From IMG/VR virus record IMGVR_UViG_3300022602_002120, positions 1-64,000 of that record: a stretch of 64,000 nt of DNA, one strand, 5' to 3'. The DNA is from a virus. The notes below the pieces were generated by a model. It was not told the origin of the DNA, did no database searches, and saw only the letters and a program-made list of their open reading frames with translations. Position 1 is the stretch's first letter. Each line of letters opens with the position of its first letter. Of this stretch, positions 7,677-14,815 are shown one piece after another. Made by a program: the position numbers and the translations under genes.

Positions 7677-8772
7677 TTCCTTCTAATTGTGCTGTGTTAT
7701 CAGACAATTCTTCATCTGAGACTTCGGCAGTTTCAGTACTTAGCAAAGGGTTAACGTTACTTGAAATTTCAGCCATAACTTTGTCTAAGCATTCATCTTC
7801 GTTACGTTCCCATGCCTTGCGGAATTTCTTAATAACTGTGCCGTTAACAAGTTTGTAAACTAAACTGTTACCTTCTTTAGTTAGTAAGTTTTTACTTTCT
7901 AACATATCTACCATACCTGAGTAAGGACTCATACCAGTTTCATATGGAATCTCTACTTGTACTGACTCAAACGGTTTAGCATATCTGGTCTTCATAATCT
8001 TACAAGCAGCACGGATACCGTTTACTGTTGAAGTTTTATTACCATCAGCGTCTGTTTTAAGTTTAAGTTTACGCATAGCTACAACGATACTTGATGCGTA
8101 GATAAAGCCTTGACCACCTGAAATCTTATCATCTGGGTCAAACATATCTTGACTTGCGTAGGTATGGTTAGTTGCTACTAGGCCTAGGTTTAATGTACCA
8201 AACATGTTTACACAGTTACGTACAAGTGCTGTAAGTGCTTTAGGTTTACGCCCCATGTCACCTTTCATTTCACCTGCTTCAAACTGGTTAACGTCTGTTG
8301 GAGTTAGCATCATACCCAAGCTGTCTAGAACAAACAATACTTTAGGACGATCTGCTTCATCTAAGGTGCGATACTCTTTAACGAAATCACTGATAACCTT
8401 GGCTACATCGTCAATCATAGCCATGTTCAGTTTTAGCAATTTGTCTTCTGAAGTGTCTACTCCTAACGCATGTAACCAAGCCTCATCAAGCGCATTTTCA
8501 GTATCAATTAAGATTACATAAATGCCCTGCTCTTGTGCGTGACGTACAATGTTACCTGAACAGATAAATGATTTACCTGCTCCTGATTCACCGGCAAACA
8601 CCGTTACTTTACCTAGCGGAATACCTTTGTTAAAGTCACCGCTTAATAGATAGTTTAATGTGTAGTTGCCTGTTGAGATCCAATCAGTTGGATCGTTAAA
8701 GCCAATGCCCATTCCTGGGATAGCTTTTGTAATACTCTTTCTGAATTTACTAATGTCGTATGGTTTTGCCAT
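7663..8772 (-). CDS. uvsX: RecA-family recombinase UvsX
   Basis: This 369-residue protein is the phage RecA/Rad51-type strand-exchange ATPase. The Walker A motif is GESGAGKSF (about residue 60). A DTENALDE strand and the Walker B strand KVLFVLDSLGMML follow, then the L1/L2-type DNA-binding region around ATNHTYASQD and SGGQGFIY. The C-terminal tail is acidic (EVSDEELSDN), as in RecA-type proteins where the tail regulates DNA access. It works with gp32 upstream and UvsY downstream in the same operon. The ATG at 8772 has an AAAGGA site. Confidence 0.95.
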   Translation of the reverse strand: MAKPYDISKFRKSITKAIPGMGIGFNDPTDWISTGNYTLNYLLSGDFNKGIPLGKVTVFAGESGAGKSFICSGNIVRHAQEQGIYVILIDTENALDEAWLHALGVDTSEDKLLKLNMAMIDDVAKVISDFVKEYRTLDEADRPKVLFVLDSLGMMLTPTDVNQFEAGEMKGDMGRKPKALTALVRNCVNMFGTLNLGLVATNHTYASQDMFDPDDKISGGQGFIYASSIVVAMRKLKLKTDADGNKTSTVNGIRAACKIMKTRYAKPFESVQVEIPYETGMSPYSGMVDMLESKNLLTKEGNSLVYKLVNGTVIKKFRKAWERNEDECLDKVMAEISSNVNPLLSTETAEVSDEELSDNTAQLEGNENE

Positions 8773-8797
8773 GTTGAATTATCCTTTGATTGAAATA

Positions 8798-8814
8798 GGG
8801 GGCATTGCGCCCCC
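8798..8814 (-). other. GC-rich intercistronic hairpin between gene 32 and uvsX
   Basis: A 6-bp perfect stem (GGGGGC with GCCCCC) around a 5-nt loop lies between the gp32 stop and the uvsX start. It is the most GC-rich short element of the region. On the minus strand it is followed by TATTTC rather than a T run, so it looks like a partial terminator or an mRNA processing/stability hairpin that lowers uvsX output relative to gp32. Confidence 0.5.
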
Positions 8815-8824
8815 ATACGCTATC

Positions 8825-9847
8825 TTAGTTTGTCTTTTGACGATTGCGAATCATTGCAAGGATATCTTCGGCACGTTGAGCGCCACCCGCTGGTGTTGCT
8901 ACTGGTGCTGTTGGAGCACTTGCTACAGCTTCTGATTCAACTGAACGATCAGCTTCAAATGGTAAATCTTCATCTTCTGCTACAGGTGAAGCTACAGGTG
9001 CTGGAGTTGCTACAGCTTGTGGTGCTGGAGCAGCTTGTACCGTACCTGCTGGTGCGCTAACACCGCGTGGACGATAGTACGCACCCCAACGATCTGTATC
9101 GTATGCTTGACCATCTACTGATGCTTCAAACATTTCTTTGATAACTTTCAATTCAACATCGCTTGGTTTCTTAGGTAAGAAATCAGCCAGGTTATACAGG
9201 CCATTTTTCTCAATAGCTTCCGCTTCGTCTGAGTTTAGCGCACTTTCTTTACGCGACCATTTGCTTGTTGAATAGTCGGCATAACCACCTTTACTTGTCT
9301 TAGTAACAGTAAAGTCTAAACCACCTTGGTAGTCTGTTGGTAAGTTTTCTAACTCTGGATCAAGCAAGGCTGCTTTAACTAAGTTAAAAATTTGTGGGCT
9401 GATGATGAAACGTCGAATTGGGTTTTCAGATTTATCATCTGCTAACGGATTTTCACGAACAAACCCTTGGAACAAGTATGATTTCTTCTTCCAATATTTA
9501 CGACCCATTTCTTCTAGACTTGGATCTTTAAACCATGTACGTACTTCTGCTAGTACTGGACATGCTTCGCCATACATTTCTACGCATGGTACTTGTACTG
9601 TAACTGGTTTACTATCTGGTTGACCTTTAACGCCCGCAAAGGTCAAATTAATCATCAAACGTTCTTTCCAAAAGAAATCGTTCTTTTGATCTGCGTCTGG
9701 TAAAAATCTAATTCTTGACGAAGTGCCTTCTGGAATATTCCAGTGAGCGTAGATAGCGTTGTCTCCACCGCCTTGTTGGTTACCGCCTTGACCGCGGGTT
9801 TCTTGTGCTTGTAATTTTGCACGAATTTCTGCTAATGATGTTGCCAT
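8825..9847 (-). CDS. 32: single-stranded DNA-binding protein gp32
   Basis: This 340-residue protein resembles gp32 of marine T4-like phages. It has the N-terminal cooperativity segment (MATSLAEIRAKLQAQE), an OB-fold core with the block LFQGFVRENPLAD and, before it, cysteines in VPCVEMYGEACPV that may belong to the gp32 zinc site. The C-terminal 90 residues are an Ala/Pro/Val-rich linker ending with AEDILAMIRNRQ. T4 gp32 instead ends in a long acidic tail. The protein coats single-stranded DNA for replication and recombination. Its leader is 75 nt or longer and carries an inverted repeat followed by an AU-rich stretch, recalling T4 gp32 autoregulation. Confidence 0.9.
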   Translation of the reverse strand: MATSLAEIRAKLQAQETRGQGGNQQGGGDNAIYAHWNIPEGTSSRIRFLPDADQKNDFFWKERLMINLTFAGVKGQPDSKPVTVQVPCVEMYGEACPVLAEVRTWFKDPSLEEMGRKYWKKKSYLFQGFVRENPLADDKSENPIRRFIISPQIFNLVKAALLDPELENLPTDYQGGLDFTVTKTSKGGYADYSTSKWSRKESALNSDEAEAIEKNGLYNLADFLPKKPSDVELKVIKEMFEASVDGQAYDTDRWGAYYRPRGVSAPAGTVQAAPAPQAVATPAPVASPVAEDEDLPFEADRSVESEAVASAPTAPVATPAGGAQRAEDILAMIRNRQKTN

Positions 9848-9886
9848 AATGTTTTTCCTTTAATTTAAGTTGGTCTTTAAAATGCC

Positions 9887-9920
9887 TATAACGTAAGCAT
9901 GTAATATACTATACGTTATA
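9887..9920 (-). promoter_or_regulatory. inverted repeat at the gp32 promoter/leader
   Basis: Nine-base arms (tataacgta and tacgttata) are separated by 16 nt. In the mRNA they would form a hairpin near the 5' end, followed by an unstructured AU-rich stretch up to the AAAGGA site. In T4, gp32 represses its own translation through a folded leader and an AU-rich operator. The layout here is similar, but the arm nearest the promoter overlaps the predicted -10 box, so a DNA operator is an alternative. Confidence 0.45.
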
Positions 9921-9936
9921 ATTATTTATCTTACAA
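9908..9936 (-). promoter_or_regulatory. gp32 promoter: sigma-70-like with an embedded late octamer
   Basis: On the minus strand TTGTAA and TATAGT are separated by exactly 17 nt. The spacer itself contains the late octamer GATAAATA (9923-9930). Expression both before and after gp55 takes over is therefore plausible, which suits a protein needed through replication. The distance from the octamer to the ATG is 75 nt. Confidence 0.5.
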
Positions 9937-9966
9937 GAGCTATTTTTAAATATTTTTAACCAAAAT

Positions 9967-9990
9967 AAAAGGCACCCTTGAGTGCCTTTT
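9967..9990 (-). terminator. terminator after the 787-residue protein gene
   Basis: A perfect 9-bp stem (AAAAGGCAC with GTGCCTTTT) with a 6-nt loop lies 23 nt after the stop at 10013. Both sides have A/T runs, so it can work in either direction. It separates the packaging/head block from the gp32 operon. Confidence 0.85.
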
Positions 9991-10012
9991 TAATTGATTT
10001 ATTATTGTTATT

Positions 10013-12376
10013 TTACTTTAGACCTGCTAGTTTACGCATTTCTGTTAGTACGTTTGTTTTTGATTGTACGCTTTCATATACACTATCGTCCTTGCCTTGA
10101 ACCCATGCTTTAGCGCCTTTTAATGTTCTAAGAACTTTCTCTTTTGTACTTTGTTCAGGTTCTCTTGGTTTTGCGCCTACGTTTTTCATTTTTTGATAAT
10201 GTGCATATTTGTCTTTGGCCATATAGTCATCGCCCACTGCTTCTTCCATGCTGTAGTCGTCGTTATATTGATCTTCGCCTAGAGTTGCTTTGACTTCTTC
10301 TTTAGTTTTGCCATATTTTTCGTAGAACTCTGTATCTGTTAATTGTTTTAAGTCAATGTCAAGATCTTTCATACGGCCTTCATCTACAGCATCATCACAG
10401 TGGCAATCTGAGCTTTCACATTTATCACAATATGCTTTGTGTGCATGTGTTAGCGGGCTAGATGAATCGCCCGGTGACATAGCTTCTAATGCTTCATTAA
10501 ATGCACGACTGTAGGTAGTATCTTGGTCAGCATTTTTTGCTAGCCAATCATAATGTTTTCTAAGTGCAGCCTTTTTACTTGGAGTTTCTTTTTTATAGAA
10601 TTTCGGATCCATAGAGCCTTCATCTACTTCACGTTCAATACCAGCATCACGGGCTAGTTGTTCTACCCAACCACTAACATCGCTAGAGCCAATTTCATGT
10701 ACAGGGCCAGCAAATTCAGCAATGTCTACTGCGGCATTTACAATACCTTCTGGGCCTAGTTTTCTTAATAATGCTAGCATTCTTTCATTGCCTTGGCTAC
10801 AACCAGTAAGAATTCTGCGTACAATAGCATTTGCAATAGCATCTATGCTATTATCATCTTCGTCTTCGTCTTCATATACCGCACCATCGGCACCATATTC
10901 ATCACCCTCTGTCATATCATGTGACTTGCCTTCTACCATGTCGCGTAGTTCTTCATTTGAAAGATGTTGTGCTTCTAAGGTGTCTAAATTTAAATAATCT
11001 AATAACTCACTTCTGGTCATTTTTTCAGTTGGTGCATCACCTGTGCCCGATTCTTCTAATTCGCCAGTGTCGCCTATTTCGTTTGTAAGTTCTTGATAAA
11101 CAGCAGGAACATTATTATGCAACCAACTAACAACTAGTTCGCGTGCATCAGCTTCTGGGTCTTGCTGTGCAGCATGTAACAATATTTCTTCTAACTCATT
11201 GCTATTAATAATATCACTAATTACATTAATAGCGTTAATTGCATCTACACCCAATGGAATTGGTTCAGCAAATGCGTCAGCTAAGTCATCAATGTTAATA
11301 GGCTCTATGCCCCATTGCTTAACTCCCTCTTCGTCTTCGTCCCAGCTTTCTGCTACTTTATTAGCCCAGCTCTCAAAACTTTCAGCAAATTTATTGGTTT
11401 TCTTCATATTGTAAGCCTTATATACTATAGGTAACGCATCACTCATACGTTCGTTGAATGTACGTTTAACAAATCTTTCTTTGAGAGCTTCAGCATCAAA
11501 ATCCTCTTCTGGGATAAAACTTGTGCTAGTTGCTACAAATTCTTCTTTACACTGTTGGTAGCCTTTACGACCACTCATTTTACCTAAGGTGTTTTTTAGT
11601 AAACTATGATATTCAAATGCAGCTTCTACCATACGTTGTGTTTCTTCATCTTCAAAAACACGGCGTACCATAGCAGCTTTAAATGGACGTAGTTTATTGC
11701 TTTCTTCAGCGATCTTAGTAATGTGTTGACCAAAATCATCATCGATACTACCACCTTCACTACAATGACGAGCCATAGCACGTGCATATCTTAGACTATT
11801 AATAGGTAATTTACGGCGTTCACCTTCTGAATTTTCTAAGTACATAGCACGGATTTTACGGCTACGAGCACCACGTTGTTCTGGATCTACATTATCACTA
11901 TGACGAATGATGATCTTTACAGGACCGTCATTTTCATAGCTTGAACGACTAGTGCCGTAGAGTCTGCTTTCGCTAACTACGTCATCTTTGTCATAGGTAT
12001 CATCTGCTTTTGAAATTTGTTTAAGGTCACGGTGTTTAAGTGTTGATCGTGTAATATCACGTGGTTCAAAACTTAATAGGTTACGTTTAGCAAATTCACG
12101 TAGTTCTTTTAAGAAATTGTACCATTCTTTACGTTGTTCGTCGTCTAGATCATGGCTAATGTTCTTACTAAAGTATACCTTTAGGCTAGTTTCATCGATG
12201 ATGCTAAGTGTAATGTTGCCATAGTTCTTACCATCAACTGTGTAATCAAAGTTAAAAAAGCGTGCTTCTTCTGGGTTTTGTGTAGCGTGAGCGTTATCAT
12301 CGCCCAAGCTAACATCTTCAAAGCGGTCACGGACTTTTTCAAATAGACCTTCTGCAATTTTGTTAATTTCTCTCAT
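10013..12376 (-). CDS. large putative internal head/prohead core protein
   Basis: This 787-residue protein is acidic overall and not assigned to a family. The first 20 residues contain INKIAEGLF, which fits the L/I-x-E|G/A cleavage rule of T4-type prohead proteases. A mid-region is very acidic (EDEDEDDNS). A CxxCx4CxC cluster (CDKCESSDCHC, about residue 655) looks like a small metal site. The protein ends in MRKLAGLK, the same ending as scaffold gp22. The gene lies directly after terminase gp17 in transcription order. The ATG has no Shine-Dalgarno, and a late octamer ends 5 nt before it. These signs point to a late protein incorporated in the prohead core; the function is inferred. Confidence 0.7.
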   Translation of the reverse strand: MREINKIAEGLFEKVRDRFEDVSLGDDNAHATQNPEEARFFNFDYTVDGKNYGNITLSIIDETSLKVYFSKNISHDLDDEQRKEWYNFLKELREFAKRNLLSFEPRDITRSTLKHRDLKQISKADDTYDKDDVVSESRLYGTSRSSYENDGPVKIIIRHSDNVDPEQRGARSRKIRAMYLENSEGERRKLPINSLRYARAMARHCSEGGSIDDDFGQHITKIAEESNKLRPFKAAMVRRVFEDEETQRMVEAAFEYHSLLKNTLGKMSGRKGYQQCKEEFVATSTSFIPEEDFDAEALKERFVKRTFNERMSDALPIVYKAYNMKKTNKFAESFESWANKVAESWDEDEEGVKQWGIEPINIDDLADAFAEPIPLGVDAINAINVISDIINSNELEEILLHAAQQDPEADARELVVSWLHNNVPAVYQELTNEIGDTGELEESGTGDAPTEKMTRSELLDYLNLDTLEAQHLSNEELRDMVEGKSHDMTEGDEYGADGAVYEDEDEDDNSIDAIANAIVRRILTGCSQGNERMLALLRKLGPEGIVNAAVDIAEFAGPVHEIGSSDVSGWVEQLARDAGIEREVDEGSMDPKFYKKETPSKKAALRKHYDWLAKNADQDTTYSRAFNEALEAMSPGDSSSPLTHAHKAYCDKCESSDCHCDDAVDEGRMKDLDIDLKQLTDTEFYEKYGKTKEEVKATLGEDQYNDDYSMEEAVGDDYMAKDKYAHYQKMKNVGAKPREPEQSTKEKVLRTLKGAKAWVQGKDDSVYESVQSKTNVLTEMRKLAGLK

Positions 12377-12381
12377 AACAA

Positions 12382-12389
12382 TATTTATC
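12382..12389 (-). promoter_or_regulatory. late octamer GATAAATA 5 nt before an ATG
   Basis: The octamer overlaps the stop codon of gp17. If it occupies -13 to -6 as in T4, transcription would start on the A of the ATG at 12376 and give a leaderless mRNA. No Shine-Dalgarno sequence precedes this ATG. Confidence 0.5.
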
Positions 12390-13957
12390 TAGAATATAAA
12401 GAATGGCATTGGCTCAACTATGTCTTCTAAGCTATCTTTCATAGTAAAGTCAATTTGACTGTCAAAACTCTGCAATAACATAGCCATACGCACTACTAAT
12501 ATAAGTGCCATTACTAGGTCGTCTGTTTCACCTGGTTTTGCCGCAAAGCTAGGACCGTTAGCTACAAATGTTTTAAGTTCTGAAATTAAAGGTTTACTTA
12601 CAATAGTCATGCGCTTGGTTTCAATTAAGTTCTTTAATTTAGCACAGGCTGATATTTTAGTTGCATTAGTAGTGTTAAATCCTTTACGATATCTACGCCC
12701 AGAACCTGCACGCTTAGGTTCGCTTAGGAATACACCTTTAAGGTTTTCTTCACCAATTTCGTTAATAGATATCAATGCCGCTTCACCTATGGTATTATTT
12801 TCTACACTGTAATAGATATTATTCTGATTAACTGTTTCGTTTAAATAACGTAGAATTTCAGCCAGAATACCAACTTGTTGTTGTACTGGTGTACGATTAT
12901 GTTGCCACTCGCCTATTTGTCTAAAACTAGGTAACTCAAATATCTGTATAGCCGCCGGGTCACCACCTGTGCCTAGGCTAGGGTCATGTGCTACTATATA
13001 AGTGTATTGTGGTTCTGGCTTCTTATACCAACGTACTTGCCCTTGTCGTTCTATAGGATCTAGACCAGCCATTTCAACTAGATGTCCCGGATTAATTAAG
13101 GTTTCATCCCAGATAATAAATTCACAGTCCATTTCTCGGCGGAAACGCTCGTCACCTAACTGCGCACGTTGTTGATCAGCCCACTTGTCATCGCGGTCTG
13201 GGTGTTCTTTCCAAAAGCTTCTAAACGCTTTGAATCCATTAACCCCCACTTCTGTTGGATTGCCAAACTCATCAAAGCACTTATTCGCCCCTTTCCATAG
13301 GGTAGCAAATTGGTCTTCATCGCTGTTAGGCGTTGAAGTGATAATACACTTACCACCAGTTGCTAGTGTGGGACTAATCGAAGTCCAGAATTCTCGTCCT
13401 ATAGTAGGGCGAACAAAGGCAAATTCATCGCAATATAGTAGTGATATAGACATACCACGACCTGTGTTTTCAGTAGTTGTAGCTGAAACTATACGACTAC
13501 CGTTGTCAAAATCAATACTACCTTTGTTGTAACTCACAGCACCAGCACGTATAAAGTCCGGTACGCTTTCATAGGCGTAACGAATACGCTGCATAATTTC
13601 TTGTGAGCCTGTAAATTTATGTGCGGCAATTAGGATAGTACTATCTGGTACAAACATTGCATACCATAACAAGTAACCTGCGGCACTTGTTGACTTACCT
13701 GTTTGTCGGGGCATTAGCGAGATGCTATAGCGATAGTTATGATATGTATTGATTAAGCGTTTCTGGTAGTCGAATGGCTCGTACAGCATACGTCCTTTAG
13801 TAGGATGTTGTATGTAGAAGTAGTTACTCATAAAGTATTCAGGGCCTGTTACAGGATCTGAACATTTTACAAACTCTTGTAGTTGTTCGTGCGAAAAAGC
13901 CGTTGCTTGATGCGGCTTTTTAACTAGAACATTATCTGTACCTTTGCCTGTTGCCAT
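12389..13957 (-). CDS. 17: terminase large subunit gp17
   Basis: This 522-residue protein is the DNA-packaging motor ATPase and headful nuclease. Walker A is MPRQTGKST (about residue 84), Walker B is LLYCDEFA, and the coupling motif TSTPN follows. The RNase H-like nuclease domain opens with VAHDPSLGTGGDPAA and later has an acidic YSVENNT strand. It lies close to its usual length (T4 gp17: 610) and lacks any intein. The start at 13957 follows a GATAAGTA octamer with 5-nt spacing and a distant AGGA. Small terminase gp16 is encoded 4 kb upstream, separated by internal head-type genes; in T4 the two are adjacent. Confidence 0.95.
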   Translation of the reverse strand: MATGKGTDNVLVKKPHQATAFSHEQLQEFVKCSDPVTGPEYFMSNYFYIQHPTKGRMLYEPFDYQKRLINTYHNYRYSISLMPRQTGKSTSAAGYLLWYAMFVPDSTILIAAHKFTGSQEIMQRIRYAYESVPDFIRAGAVSYNKGSIDFDNGSRIVSATTTENTGRGMSISLLYCDEFAFVRPTIGREFWTSISPTLATGGKCIITSTPNSDEDQFATLWKGANKCFDEFGNPTEVGVNGFKAFRSFWKEHPDRDDKWADQQRAQLGDERFRREMDCEFIIWDETLINPGHLVEMAGLDPIERQGQVRWYKKPEPQYTYIVAHDPSLGTGGDPAAIQIFELPSFRQIGEWQHNRTPVQQQVGILAEILRYLNETVNQNNIYYSVENNTIGEAALISINEIGEENLKGVFLSEPKRAGSGRRYRKGFNTTNATKISACAKLKNLIETKRMTIVSKPLISELKTFVANGPSFAAKPGETDDLVMALILVVRMAMLLQSFDSQIDFTMKDSLEDIVEPMPFFIF

Positions 13958-13962
13958 ATACT

Positions 13963-13970
13963 TACTTATC
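13963..13970 (-). promoter_or_regulatory. variant late octamer GATAAGTA before gp17
   Basis: One mismatch to the window consensus, with the same 5-nt distance to the ATG seen at three other genes. An AGGA overlaps its start, 11 nt from the ATG, so a normal ribosome site in a longer transcript is also possible. Confidence 0.35.
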
Positions 13971-13989
13971 CTGGCAGGACGTTAGACTG

Positions 13990-14298
13990 TTAAAACGGCT
14001 TTTCGCCTGTGAGATATGGTTTTGCGAACCATAAGCGGAACCACTCTGGTGTACCTGGTTGAATATTATTGTTATTTTGATAGTTAATCTTTTCTACCGC
14101 TGTAATACTCGGGTTACTACCTTCTAACCTAGTAGGGCTACCATACCCCTTATACTCAGCTAACTTACCAGCATTTCCTTCCATTCCTGCTAGGCGTCTT
14201 AGATCCACTATAGGATCATTAGCATCTAGTACAGCTTCTGGGATAAGGTCTTCTGTACTATAGAAGTCGCTAGAAGTTAGTTTGATATGATCAGCCAT
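13990..14298 (-). CDS. small hypothetical protein with LAGM motif
   Basis: This 102-residue protein carries VDLRRLAGMEGNAG (about residues 32-45), a variant of the LAG(L/M) element shared with gp22 and other proteins here. The rest is rich in Asn, Pro and Gly and ends in an aromatic PEWFRLWFAKPYL segment. The ATG overlaps the stop of the preceding gene (ATGA-type junction), so the two are coupled. Just upstream of gp17, it may be a head or packaging accessory protein. I do not recognise its family. Confidence 0.65.
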   Translation of the reverse strand: MADHIKLTSSDFYSTEDLIPEAVLDANDPIVDLRRLAGMEGNAGKLAEYKGYGSPTRLEGSNPSITAVEKINYQNNNNIQPGTPEWFRLWFAKPYLTGEKPF

Positions 14299-14723
14299 TA
14301 TTTAACACCTGCATTTTTCTTAAGAGCTTCTAGCTCTGGATGTGCGCCTGAATTATGCGGCACAGCACTAACCTTGCCAACATCGTCAGTTTCTTCGCTT
14401 TTATTTTTGCTCAGTTGATTAATTGGGCCAGCATCTGTCATTTCTGCTGCATCTTTAATCATATCAAATTCTTCATCGCTGAATGTCAGCAATAATGGAT
14501 CTCCAGCAAACGCACCGTTGCGTTCCATTTTACCACCTTTCTTACCATCAGCTACAGCCAGAGCGATTCCAAATCGATATTGTTTATACATACTGCCATC
14601 ACTTTTATTCATACTAATATCAGGCATACTAACTGGGCCTTTCATAGTAGCAGCATGATCGTGCTCTAATTTTTTAGGATCTGCACCTTCGTTGCCTTCT
14701 GTGATGATTTCATTAATTTTCAT
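14298..14723 (-). CDS. hypothetical protein, possible prohead component
   Basis: This 141-residue protein starts MKINEIITEGNEGADP. The ITEG sequence fits the I-x-E|G rule for cleavage by T4-type prohead proteases at an N-terminal targeting peptide. The rest is mixed helical and hydrophilic with a His-rich patch (EHDHAATMKG). I see no catalytic motif. It has a 92-nt leader containing a strong hairpin at 14767-14801 and a TATAAAATA sequence at 14744-14752 that resembles, but does not match, the late octamer. Confidence 0.62.
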   Translation of the reverse strand: MKINEIITEGNEGADPKKLEHDHAATMKGPVSMPDISMNKSDGSMYKQYRFGIALAVADGKKGGKMERNGAFAGDPLLLTFSDEEFDMIKDAAEMTDAGPINQLSKNKSEETDDVGKVSAVPHNSGAHPELEALKKNAGVK

Positions 14724-14766
14724 ATTATAACTTCTTAAGAATGTATTTTATACTTTTAACTACAGC

Positions 14767-14801
14767 TACGCATAGACAAATAAATGTATATTCTATGCGT
14801 A
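14767..14801 (-). other. strong hairpin without a T run
   Basis: Ten-base perfect arms (TACGCATAGA and TCTATGCGTA) enclose a 15-nt loop. It lies between the 819-residue protein gene and the 141-residue gene. No T run follows on either side, so it is not a standard terminator. It may protect or process mRNA. Confidence 0.5.
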
Positions 14802-14815
14802 ACTTTAAGCTCATA

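Noticed and set aside
8798-8814. Full terminator between gene 32 and uvsX
   Set aside because: The hairpin is GC-rich but is followed by TATTTC, not a T run, and uvsX has no obvious promoter of its own.
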